Assembly: GCF_963675165.1 (NCBI RefSeq)
Contig: NC_087379.1
Coordinates: 2,608,201-2,672,200, forward strand
DNA: 64,000 nt
Source of the DNA: Halichondria panicea
Lineage: Eukaryota > Porifera > Demospongiae > Suberitida > Halichondriidae
Direction: 5' to 3'
Part shown: positions 12,701-23,300 of the stretch, in pieces
Numbering within the stretch: position 1 is the stretch's first letter
How the letters are laid out: each line of letters starts with the position of its first letter
Notes under the pieces: model-generated
Databases searched by the model: none
The model's input: the letters and a program-made list of their open reading frames with translations, nothing else
Told to the model about the DNA's origin: nothing
Translations under genes and position numbers: made by a program

Positions 12701-15700
12701 CCGAGTGACTTGTGAACAACATTCAGTGACTGTAGCTATGGGTTAGACAACTGTTTAGAAGTGAAGGAAGTCAAAGATGCAGGATGATTGTCTTGATGTC
12801 TCAAAACAAGCCTTTTTATAAGCGCCAGAAAAAAATAATTCCAGCATGCAACGGTTGGCGCTTTTTTAGGACCTAAAAAATTATGCTGATGCTGACGTGG
12901 CGCTTAAATTATGGTGGCGCTGTAATTACATCAATTACGGTAGTGTGTTTGTCACTTTGTGTGTCATGTGTCTGTGTAGACTGCTACAGCTGCTCAAGGA
13001 TGAATCAAGTGCAACTAAGAGTTTCTCTATAGGCTTTTAGTCGAGCTAGTCATGTTTACTTGGATTTTAATTCGTGGATTTGCAAAATAATGCTTCGTTC
13101 TCGAGTTATGCCTAGTTTTGCTTACTTGGAATGCCATTGCAGCCTTTTCAGAAGAGCACGTAGCCAAACTTGTTTACCGAGTGTTACTACTCTACTTAGT
13201 AGTTAGCTCTGCACTAGAACGCTAGCTATTGGTAGCTGCAAGAGTGAGGAAGTCAAGAGAGCTGCAAGGCTCTGTTGATGGCAGCCATTTAGACTTGAAC
13301 TTTTGGCATCGATCGTTTTTAACAACAATCATGGTCGATCATTACCCACTCTTTGAGTTTGCATGCAACAAAAGCAAAAATGTTCATCAGTATAAAAGCT
13401 ATTAGTAGCTTCATGTTATGTAGCTTTGGCATCTCCACCGAGGCATCAGCACCTGCGGTGCTTTCATTACTACAGTGCCAATTCAACACTGCACTTCAAC
13501 TGGACAACCAGATGCTAGTTCTATACCTGTAACTATTCTAACTGCATAATTCTGAGGCTGTGAGAGCAAGCTTGACTGTCTCCACTGATGTTAAAATGAA
13601 AGCACCGCGGGTGCTGATGCCTCGGTGGAGGTGCCAAAGCTACATAACATAAAACTACTAATAGCTAGCTTTATACTAGCCTCGAATCCAGGCCGATTAA
13701 AATATGTATTTTAATCGGCCTGGTCTCGAGGCTAGCTTTATACACACATTTATTACAGAGCCTCCAATTAGTATACGGTTTTTTCCGTATTTATACGGAT
13801 TTCTGTCTTCTAACACGGTTATACGGAATTAATTGTAAAGATACGGATATACATGTAGATCTAGAAGACTAGAAATGACCTTTTGTTAGCTTACAGAACA
13901 AGTTAACTGGCCTTATAGTTGACAGTGAAGGGTCTAGTAGCATCCCTACAGCTGTAGTAGCTCTATGCTCTATACTAGTAGTGAGTCTGATACGAAAGAC
14001 AGCTATATTTTCATCAACCTCAACAGTTTCAGTGAAAAAGAAATTATTTATTTCCCTCGTTCGATCACAATTATCGTATTGTTCTCAGATATGGCGACCT
14101 GCTCTGATCAAAGACATCCGCAAACTAGAAACAGTACAGAGAAGGGCAACCAAGTTTATTACTGAAAACTCAATGGACTACAGAAATCGCCTGATAAAGC
14201 TTGAAATAATGCCTTTAATGTATTATCTTGAAATGGCAGACATCATGTTTCTAGTTAATTCGCTAAAAAACCCTCTGTGCGATTCAACAGTCGTAGTTAT
14301 ATAAATTTTCAAGATAATACCAATACCCGTTCGTCCAGCAAGTTAACTTTAAAGCACGTCCTCTCTTCCTCATACCTACAAAGTCACTTCTATTTTAACC
14401 GCTTACCAAAACTATGGAACAAGCTACCTCCTATTGACTTAACTCTATCATCAAAATGTATAAAACACGTCATATCGATCTGGTCTCATTTCATAAAAAA
14501 CTTCACATCTGACAATCCTTGCACCTACCATTTTTCTTGCCCTTGTAATAAATGTTCAGCCATGCCATCATCATTCAGGCCCACTTAATCACTGTCAATT
14601 CTTATATTCATCTGGTATCATCATTAATTTTTTTTTTTGTAATTGTGTACATGTATGTCCATAATTATTATAATTATTGTATTTTATTACTTACGGCTAA
14701 CTGACAAGTTCAGTTTAGCCTTCAACTCACCCTTTTGTTAAATCATAACCCATAATTGCACTTCATTATAGAAACCTAGTCTTGCGGGCCATACTCCACA
14801 ATCTGATACTATGTATGGTGACTATTGCCAGGTTTTTGTGTCGCAGTAGAATTTAATTATTGTATCCTGTCAATTAACCACAATGTACCATACAGTCTTT
14901 CTCCACAGAATAACTTAAACTAAAAGTATAGACCCTCTACAGCAACTGAAAGTATCTCAAGTGGAAGAAGCTATCATGTGAACATAGACTCAGTATCAAG
15001 ACAATAGATAATTCATACTCAATAATTGTAGATCTAGATCTGTAGAGCTGCAAAATAATACAAGAAAATGTTGTCTATTGCATGCATTCATTTCTGCTTC
15101 CATATCACACATTATCTCATGTTCAGTATTAAACTCTGGAGAAAAGGCCATGGCTATTTCTGCTTGGAATAAATGAAACCATAGTTTTGCCAACTTTTGG
15201 GCTCCCTAATCTTTCTTTTCATTCTTGACTTGCAGCTATCCATCAGCTAGATATTCAAGAAAGCAATACAATTGATAGTTTTGATCCTTTAGAGTGCCTG
15301 ATTGTACAACCAACAGACTCAGTACAGTGTAGCTTGTCAACTTTTAGCAATGGTGAACAATTTTAAACCACACCCATTTTGAATGCTTGCGGTACATTTT
15401 TGCATTTTTGTGTGGAAATTCTTGAAATGCCATCGTTCCGAAATTCCAGAACTGTACACGAAAACCTGGCAATAGTCACCATACGTAGTATCAGATTGTG
15501 GAGTATGGCCCGCGAGACTAATAGAAACCATTATTATTATTATTATTATATAAATTTCATGAAATTTAGCCAAATCTCGCTTACGACGCCCTTTATTGAA
15601 GGGGCGGGGCAATTACAAAGTCACTAAACAGCATTATCATTTCCATGTTTTATACTGAAAATCATCATTAAATACGGAAAAATGTGCTGATTAATACTGA

Positions 15701-17057
15701 AAAGAAAAGTTTCTACTTGGAGGCTCTGTTATTATGATGAACTTCTTTAATTTTGCTGCATGCAATCTAGTTGGGCGTGGCCCCACGCTGGACACGAACG
15801 TAGGGTTGGGCACCACTGCAATGTCAGGTTTGTTCCACCGGCACTTAGCTTTAGGGTGTGGCTAAGCATGAATACGATTAATTCCAAGTGGGCGGTAACC
15901 GCAAAGCTCAGTTTAGAATGCTACTGCAGGAGTCATTTTTGCATACCACTAGCTCTAACTGACCTGGCGTGTTCCTGGATCAAGCTGGCTTGTCTACTAT
16001 TGTTGCATTTTGATTTAACTAAAGAGAATTACTAGTTACTGACTCTTTCATTAATGAGCCACGCCTTCACACTTGAACTCTGCAATCTGATTGGGCTGCA
16101 AATTTTTGCAGCAGGAACAAACCTGACGTATTACAGTGGTGCCCAACCCTACGTTCGCGGCCAGGGTGGGGCCACGCCCAACTACATGCAATCAACCGAA
16201 TAGGGTAGGTAATGATCAACCATGATTGTTGTTAAAAACGATCGATGCCAAAAGTTCAAGTCTAGCTCGGTGAACAAGTTTTGCTACGGACTCTTAGCAA
16301 AAGAAAAGGCTGCAATGGCATTCCAAGTAAGCAAAACTAGGCATAACTCGAGAATGAAGCCGGCATTATTTTGCAAATCCACGAATTAAAATCCAAGTAA
16401 ACATGACTAGAAGCCTATAGAAACTCTTACTTGCACTTGATTCATCCTTGAGCAGCTGTAGCGCGCGGTCTACACAGACACACAAACACACTACCGTATA
16501 CCTCGCATGCGCATGCGCACCGAGGCATAATGACTGTTTTATAACATGCTAGTATAATTATGTGTCACAATGACTGTGTATATACATAATAGATCTATTA
16601 TTATGCTTACTCTTTGAGTCAGAAGCTTAATCATGTTAAGCCCAGCATTCATACAGTCTGGCTGCAGGTACAAAAAAACTGTTGTCTCACGAAACTCAGA
16701 GTCAGAAAAAAATAGAGATGTGTACTGAAGCGACCGGATAGGTTGGAACAAGTAGAAAGTGGACTGCGTCCAAAACCAGGTCTGGTTGGGGGAAGTTAGG
16801 GAATAATCAGTGGAGCCATTTCCAGACATGTTTCTCGTAAAGTAGTATATCACTGTCACAAAAACTGGATATGATGTGTCGGGTGGAAAGAAGGCACGTT
16901 GGAGATTAAATCGATTCTTGTCACTTTCTATTATCTCATTCACAAGCACATCGTAGCACTTTGAGCACACATTCTCTCCTGGTTCACAACTAGTGCTTCC
17001 AACATCAGATGTAGTCACAGCCAAAAAAACTAGGAAAATCCCGAATAGTTGTGTCAT
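9746..17057 (-). CDS. copy A: two-exon multi-pass membrane protein, DDAPAR/SINQT family
   Basis: Exon 1 is 17057-16611 (149 codons, ends AGA|GTAAGC) and exon 2 is 11107-9746 (preceded by TTTGTTTCACAG). The phase-0 junction gives about 602 aa. Exon 1: hydrophobic signal peptide (residues 1-17), then a Cys-containing ectodomain with CEPGENVCSKCYDVLVNEI, NxS/T glycosylation sites (NMSGNGS, NQT) and an FYLFQP motif. Exon 2: seven hydrophobic segments, with SHHLVEND after the first, PMSCIVVHSYHILIGFI and TPHHAAS around the fourth and fifth, and FILIPIN then DDAPARLFSINQT before the seventh. The C-terminus has ALQQQGSQPPAPP repeats. Predicted topology is ectodomain outside and basic tail inside; that is inference. 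Function unknown: receptor, channel or adhesion protein are all possible. No frame breaks seen, so probably functional. Confidence 0.8.
11227..11275. mobile_element. 49-bp palindromic MITE, TAGCCTCG family
   Basis: TAGCCTCGAATCCAGGCC ... complement, a minimal palindrome. The flank AGCCTTGCA at 11218-11226 recurs at 11276-11284, giving a 9-bp TSD with one extra A. It lies in the intron of gene A. Confidence 0.7.
11663..12461. mobile_element. TA-flanked inverted-repeat transposon in gene A intron
   Basis: Inverted ends ATTAGCCCAATTAGGGTGAC (left) and its complement (right), pairing on through ACCACAGTGTTTT. TA dinucleotides lie at both ends (11661-11662, 12462-12463), fitting a Tc1/mariner-type non-autonomous element. 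It holds a nested MITE (11880-12095) and a copy of the CTTTTTCTG hairpin module near 12183-12350. It abuts the element at 12464 through a shared TA. Confidence 0.65.
11880..12095. mobile_element. 216-bp MITE with CCGTATAGCGCGAAATTTTC ends
   Basis: Inverted ends CCGTATAGCGCGAAATTTTC and complement, with TA target duplications at 11878-11879 and 12096-12097. Nested in the 11663-12461 element. Non-autonomous mariner-like by TSD; no coding sequence. Confidence 0.8.
12500..12940. mobile_element. 441-bp MITE with CCGTAATTGATG ends, TA TSD
   Basis: Inverted ends CCGTAATTGATGTAATTACA and complement; TA duplicated at 12498-12499 and 12941-12942. It splits the left inverted repeat of the 12464-16527 element, which reads continuously across the two TA sites when compared with the right arm, so the insertion point is certain. 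Inside are repeated AGCGCCAGAAAAAA and GGTGGCGCT motifs. Confidence 0.9.
13430..13660. repeat. inner hairpin arms of the 12464 element
   Basis: TAGCTTTGGCATCTCCACCG near 13421 and its complement near 13615-13645, with GAGGCATCAGCACC pairing inside, enclose about 120 bp of spacer. The same hairpin sequence occurs in the EPS8 intron copy at 24300-24345. Confidence 0.6.
13677..13734. mobile_element. 58-bp palindromic MITE, TAGCCTCG family
   Basis: TAGCCTCGAATCCAGGCC, then ATTAAAATA, then the near-complement. The 9-bp TSD GCTTTATAC is at 13668-13676 and 13735-13743. Inserted in the 12464 element, hence younger than it. Confidence 0.85.
13755..15729. mobile_element. 1.98-kb element with ACAGAGCCTCCAA ends and a LINE piece inside
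   Basis: Ends ACAGAGCCTCCAATTAG and complement (ACAGAGCCTCCAAGTAG). Likely 4-bp TSD TATT (13751-13754, 15730-15733). Inner inverted segments at 14785-14840 and 15455-15520 (CCATACTCCACAATCTGATA and complement). The CR1/L2-like reverse-transcriptase fragment at 13950-14590 lies between them. Superfamily not determined. Confidence 0.55.
13950..14590 (+). pseudogene. 3' end of a CR1/L2-type LINE reverse-transcriptase ORF
   Basis: Two overlapping frames read as the C-terminal end of a non-LTR retrotransposon polyprotein: LVRSQLSYCSQIWRPALIKD then KLETVQRRATKFI (thumb-proximal motif seen in CR1/L2/jockey-like elements), DYRNRLIKLEIMPLMYYLEM, then in a second frame after about 14280 NRLPKLWNKLPPIDLTLSS and the terminal CxxH/CNKC stretch. 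The frameshift and lack of the upstream endonuclease and RT core show it is a dead 5'-truncated copy. The 3' end is followed by a T-rich tract near 14630. Confidence 0.8.
15770..16182. mobile_element. 413-bp MITE with GTTGGGCGTGGCCCCACGCT ends, TA TSD
   Basis: Inverted ends GTTGGGCGTGGCCCCACGCT and near-complement, pairing on through GAACGTAGGGTTGGGCACCA. TA duplicated at 15768-15769 and 16183-16184. GC-richer than the surroundings. The apparent reading frame at 15760-16035 is just this element. Confidence 0.85.
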
Positions 17058-17113
17058 TGTTATGAGACACTAATACACTAAGCGCAAGTTTGCACTGTTG
17101 CTAGCTGACAGCC

Positions 17114-17121
17114 TTTAAATA
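17114..17121 (-). promoter_or_regulatory. TATA-like box of gene A
   Basis: Reads TATTTAAA on the minus strand, about 57 bases before the ATG at 17057. The position resembles the TATATATAG boxes before B, C and D, but the CACGTG seen there is absent. Inferred from position only. Confidence 0.35.
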
Positions 17122-20100
17122 TGCACAGCTAAAGTAATGAATTTCAAATTGTAATTGACGTCATATTACAGTGCAATCTGATATATAAGTTATGTAATGT
17201 TCGGTTCAAGTTCTAATAGCAAACTGTACCTCCTATACTGGTTTGCATAACTCTTATAATTATAATAGAGTGAGCATGCAGCAACAGACCAACAGTCAGC
17301 ACACTGAAACGACCCAAAATATAATTATTCCAGCTAATGGTTGCTTTTGGGAAGCGCATATAGGGTCCCAAACACTGTATTCTCATGCACGCATACGTGG
17401 CATATCGGCTAAGTTATATGCAGCATCTTTTAATATTAAAGAGCTTCTTCTGGCTTTAAACTATATAGTGCATGTGCAAGCCTTCTCAACAACACCATAG
17501 AGGGCCACAGCTATAGCTAGCAAGCCTTCTCGACAACGCAATAGAGAGCATAAGCCACAGCTTCACAGGAGACAATTAAGTATTTGTTAAAATTAATACT
17601 ATAGTAAACAAACTAGTCTAGTTTACGGTATAATTTTACAAAAGTAATTCACTAAAGTATACTTTTGTACTTTAAAATAATTGTACAGTATAAGCTAGTG
17701 TAGTTTTCCCACCATCCAAGAGTGTGGTTCTCCCACCAAGACGAGTGTGCCTTTCCCACTTCACAAATTGGTGGGATATTCCCACCAAATGTGGTGTACC
17801 TATACGGAGACAACACAGTCACACCAAATTTGGTGGGATATTCCCACCTCACTTTTGGCAGTGTATACACTAGAACGATAGCTATTGGTAGCTGCAAGAA
17901 GCTGCAAACTACAAACCAGTTAATGCACCGTTTTGTGGATTTGGTCAATTTCGTGGTGAACGTGCATGTTTTAACTTATGGTTTCATCTATGCACATCTA
18001 TACATCTATATAATTATACTCGCAGGCTTGTTGGTAGTGCAACAATACACCATGTGATATCGATGTCATACATTAAGTCACAGGAGCATGTAGAAACGGA
18101 GAGCCATTCATTACTAAACACATGCATGCATGCATGGTGTCGTGTACGAAGGTAAGTATTATACTAATGAAGTATACCCATTAAGCTTGCCCACACAAGA
18201 GGAAATGAATATCAAGGTATTATAAGCATCAATGGATATGATTACACTTGACACTTATAATAGTATCACATGTACTATAAGTGTTATGTCTGTGAGTGTG
18301 CATGTGGCCAGTTGTATTCATGGCCGGGCATTGAATAATCCTTTGAATGATCAGTTCCAGCACCTGCACCATGCATATATTATAGTCTATACTCAATCAT
18401 AAAATAACAGCAGGTGGTGTCTTAATTTCATAACAGGAAATTGCAAACTGTATATACTACGTCAGCCAGTGTTGCTTTTATAAAAGAGCGAAAACTCGGC
18501 CTGGGAGGATCGAGGCTGTGCATGTAGGTATATGCAAAGTCTATAAGTGTGTGTGGGGCCAGTTATATTCATGCATGGGAATTAACCATGAAGATGACCT
18601 TAGCACTATCTATAGCTACACACCTGCACTATAGAATAAATTCTATACTAATGTACGACTATGAATAATAGCATGCATGCAGGCTAGTATTCTTGCACTG
18701 ACCTGTATCACGCATCAACATGTGCAGTTTCTACATGCATGGGAAGTGTTGACATTCCAAGAGCACACGGAAATGCTGCACGGTCTCTAGACCTTCTCCC
18801 TTCTTCCCTCCCCCTGAGAAAAGGTCTGGCCCCCAGACTTACTTGCAGCCTTTTCAGAAGAGTCATGGATTACTATTAGCATAAATTGTATAGTATAAAA
18901 TGCCGTAAATGTGAATACTTTCACTGAAAATAAAATACAGCTGGAGAATTGACAAGGAAAGCAGCCATTTACTGTTTGACCATCCATTCGTGATTGTTAT
19001 ACTCAGTGCTAAATTTTAGCTGAGTAGTGCCACCAGTCTCATATATTACCAGATTTCCAGCAGTTTAGTCACATCTGGGCTATCTGTCCGTATGTAGTCG
19101 TCAGGGAAAGACACCTGTCTTTTAAGGTGACATGACATCACACCACTTTTTCTCAAACAATGTGTCAGGGGCCAGTGAGCACATACTTTTGTTTACTGAG
19201 TATTAATATAGGCCTAGGTCTACATAATAGAGGTAAATTCCTATTTAACACCTATTAATGTTTGAGTTAGAAATTTGCTGTATTAGTTATTGCCCAGCAG
19301 GAGCTAGTGCAACATGCCATATTATTGCACTGGAGCAACATGCCATATATACAGAGCACTGGATTGCTTTGATCTGCAGTCCAATCTTAGGAATTCTCAG
19401 GTACTTATGTAAGTGGTTTGCATTAAAGGTTATGTTGTAATAGTACTTAATTGTGTTGGGTGGTGCACACAACCTTATTATAAAGACAGTATACACAGTC
19501 ATGTATATACAATTGTACAATAGCAGCACTTAAAATCTGTGTATACAGTACTATAGTGACCGTTCTGTTCCTCTGCCTCCAACACTTTAAACTTTAAGTC
19601 ATTATTGGCTGTTTATTTCATTTATTGTATGTGTGCGGGTGTGTGGTCATTCCATGAACATTATTTTATTGTATATAGCTTCACACCTGCACACATGCAT
19701 TCATACTCATGTACGAGTATGAATAATAGCGGTTGTCTTTCATATGGGATGTTGCAAACTGTATTCACACTGTACTCGTCAGCCATGCAAGTGTTACTAT
19801 GCTAACCTACCACCTCCATTGCATGGAACTAGAAAAATCCGGGAAGATGAACACAAACATACTTTTTAACCAGCCATTGTTAGCTACTTACTCAGTGCCT
19901 GGCCTATATGCATCAATTTTAGCTGAGTGGTGCCATCATGAAATTATAGTCTACCTAAATTTCCAACGAGGAAGTTGTACATGTCACATAGCTGGCATAT
20001 ACATTCATGCATTATTACATGTATCCTGTCATAAATGACCACACGCCTACAGTAGAGAGGTTTCAATACTCAATTTTCGAGGCACTTGTGTTTCTGGGTC

Positions 20101-20300
20101 AATGTTCAAAACCTCGAAAATAACCAGCTATACTTAAAGTTTGTGGTCGCCTGAGGCCCTTATAGTAATGTATTTCACCTGGTATGTATATACATTCAAG
20201 TGGTGCAAAGCAACTCATGTAATAAATATTTGCATGTAATGTGAGTCAGAATAATTGTGAAGTTGGTTCATAATATTAAGCAGTAGCTACGTAACTGTTA
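17122..20300. other. gene-free region between gene A and EPS8
   Basis: No exon supported. It holds a foldback at 17695-17866 with two exact GGTGGGATATTCCCACC palindromes (17770-17786, 17832-17848). A TAGCCTCGAT-type remnant lies at 18475-18516. Diverged copies of a repeat (GTGTGTGG-CCAGTTATATTCATG ... CACACCTGCA ... TTGCAAACTGTAT ... CGTCAGCCA) start near 18290, 18540 and 19625; relatives of it occur at 41870-42030 and 52685-52860. The 3' untranslated region of EPS8 should occupy the top few hundred bases. Confidence 0.5.
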
Positions 20301-23300
20301 CTAAAAGTATCCTACAGTTCCTGCATACGGACTGTACATCTGAGGCATTCCTCCTCCCATCCCAAATGACTGCTGTGGACTAGCGAATGGTGTGCTTGGC
20401 ATGAGTCCCATCTGCATCTGTCTCTGTTGCTCGGCAGCCAGCATCATCTGTCGTCGTTGTTCCGCTTGCATCTGTCCGAACATGAGCTGTCTCTGCTGTT
20501 GAGCGAAAGCTTGCTGTTGTTGCTGAATCATTTGCATTTGAATGTTCTGTCCTGGCGGGCTCGGTCCTATACCAGGAACGATCACCTGCTGCGCTTCCTT
20601 CAAGTGCTCACAAAGGAGCAATTGCTGGCCAAGGAGTTGCATTTGAAGGTTTTGATCACCCTGCTTGTGGCGTAGCTTGGCTTGTAGCTGTTCCAACTTC
20701 TCCAAGTCTTTCTGGAGGACCGTTTGGTGCTGTGGGGGGAGTGCCTTAACTCCGGTCTGACTTTGTAGCTGTGTGAGGGCAGCTAGTTGCTTCTTTATCT
20801 CGGCTTGTTGCTGCTTGATCCGTTGGCCGATGTTATCGAGGGATCCCTTCTCACCACTAAGAGCCCAAGCCGTGCCTGTGAGGTCTGACACACTAGAGCT
20901 AGATCGATTCTTGCGTTTTCTCCTTCTTTGACTGTCATCACTGTCACTTCCAGAACTTGAGCCAGAGTAATCGCTACTATACGAATCTGAATCACTGTAA
21001 TTATCCTCATCAAAATCATCAATGTTAGTGGGTCCACGACGTTTGCCCTGTCTTCTTCTCTGCTTACGCTTGTCTTCATAGTCTGAGTCATAATCGCTAG
21101 AGGCGTCCCTTTTGCCACGACCCCTACGTCTGGTCCTATACCCCTCATCATCTGAATTGCCGGTTTTACGACTTGCCTTTCGTGAGCGACCACGTTTGCC
21201 ACGATCATCATCATCATATCTATCTGAGTCACGTCTAGATCGTTCCTTCCTGCTTCCACGGTCATCATCTCGTCTTCTCGTATCATTTTTTGATCTTGTA
21301 TCGAGTGTGTCTTTTCGCCTAAGGCGGTCTCTCCCTCGAGGCATTGTGTCGTCCAACACAGTCTCCTTCTCTGTGAGTTTGTTGCCCCTTCGTCTGGCCA
21401 TTTCTTCCTGCCATGTCGGCTTTGGTGGTGCAGACTGTAGGGGTACGAATTAAAGAATGCATAACCACCCATAAACTATGCATTACTAATTAGGTGATGT
21501 GAAGTATGAGCTACTATATTGAAATAGTACATAGCTTATATTTCACTTCACATAACTTTCTACTTAAAAGTGTATTATTATTAGTTAAAGCCATTATACT
21601 CCACATACATCGTCTTGTACTTGTGACGACCCCTTCCCCCATGCAGCCTCTGGTAATGGTCGGCTCGTTGTTTTGTCCAGCATCGGCAGCTACCTTGCGG
21701 GACAACATCAGTTTCTGTGAAAATATGGTTGAGTATTATTATTATAGGTTGATGGTTATTCTCTTGTTCTTGTAATTATTGTAGTTGGGTGTTCAGCATG
21801 TTATTTGCAATGGGCTGTTTGCTTACTTGGAATTCTGACTGTTTAACAGCTCCTCCTTCTCTTTCAGCCTGGAAAAGATAGTGTGACCAGTTTGTACGGT
21901 GCATATCATACTTATTGGAATTATAATTATAGAGCCTTGTACGCACGCAGAGGTACAAAGCTGTTCTTTTTATCAGCTCACCCTTGCTTTGTCCTTCTGC
22001 ATGTGACTGAACAGTCTTGTTCCGTCACTCATTCCAAACAGGTTTTTCAGCTCATCTCTGTTCTTCTGGTAGAGACCCTCACCTGACTTAACATTTACCT
22101 TGTCAGCACACCTAGCCAGAGCAAATTACATTACCATGACATTGTGCATAGTGTCTCCATATACATTATCATAATTATACTTCTTTGTTCAAAGCACGCA
22201 TAATTTCTACGATTTAGTGCTTACTTTGGGTATCCGTTCTTCAGTAGCCATTGTTTGATTTGAGCCGTGTCTGCCTTCCACGGAAGAACTGCATACCCTC
22301 CGTCATTATCCTCTGTATATACACAAAATGCCAATTTTACAAAGTTCATATTACGAAAATATTGTAATTAGGATAATGAGGGCCAGTTCACTGTATAGGT
22401 ACGCGCAAGAACTAGTATTAATTGCTGTGTGGTCAGAGATTTAACAGATTCTCACCTTTAGGGTTACCAGACGAGAGATTCATTGCTTTGAACCTAGTCT
22501 CAATTTCAGCTTGTGCAGGCGACTCAGGCACACCTACATGTAGCAAGAGATAGGATTCACAGTTACTGTTATTATTCATGGAGCATTTGGAACCATCTTG
22601 TTTTGAGATTGGCTAGCACGCATATTCACGATCAACACACATGCATTCCTGTTCAGTACAGCTTGTGCTTCATTTGGTATACTTAACACATTCTCTTTAC
22701 CTTCTAGTTTAATGTTGCTTGATGTTTTCCGAAGAGGCTTTCTTGACTTTATGGCTGCAGCAATATCAATTCCATTCTCAGGAACATTGTTGAGCTTCTT
22801 CCTTTGAGATTTGCCTGTATGTTTGAAAGGAAAGTATCCACGTTAATTTTTGTGATTAATTTAACGCCTATTGTCCTGTGAAGAAAAGTGATACACTTGT
22901 CATAATGCCTATAAATGATTTACCTTGTTGAGCTGTTTTTAGTTTGTGCTGACTATTCATATCGTTCAGGCTCATTTGTTGTACGGGCACAGGCACAGGG
23001 GGTGGTGGAGGGGGTGGAGGGGGTGCTCCAACTCCAAATGGTGGAGGTGGAGGTGGTGGGGCTCCGAAGCCTCGTTGCATTGGTGGCGGGGCTGGTGAAA
23101 AGTTGGGGGGCGGTGGAAGATGTTGCTGGTCACGTGACATGGTAGAAGTACGAGACTCTGATACCTCTGTGAGGGTGGGTAGTGACTGTGGGTAGAGGGA
23201 CTTGCCTCGCTGCTGAGACTGGCTCTGGGGAGACTGGAGGAATAAAGAAACTTTGGTATAGTTTATTCTCTGCAACCATGATTGATTTTCTACCTCTAAG

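Larger units (their letters stand above)
12464..16527. mobile_element. 4.06-kb inverted-repeat transposon hosting nested insertions
   Basis: Ends TGCCCCGGTGCGCATGC and complement (TGCCTCGGTGCGCATGC) with TA on both sides. Arms pair over several hundred bases (12945-13340 against 16497-16215), including CAGCTGCTCAAGGATGAATC. It carries insertions at 12500-12940, 13677-13734, 13755-15729 and 15770-16182. A deleted relative sits in an EPS8 intron (24298-25078). It accounts for most of the 5.5-kb gene A intron, whose counterparts in B, C and D are 121-135 bp. No transposase seen. Confidence 0.75.

Noticed and set aside
20427-21472. Long open frames overlapping the last EPS8 exon on both strands
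   Set aside because: Shadows of a low-complexity coding exon; the EPS8 frame alone joins by phase to upstream exons.
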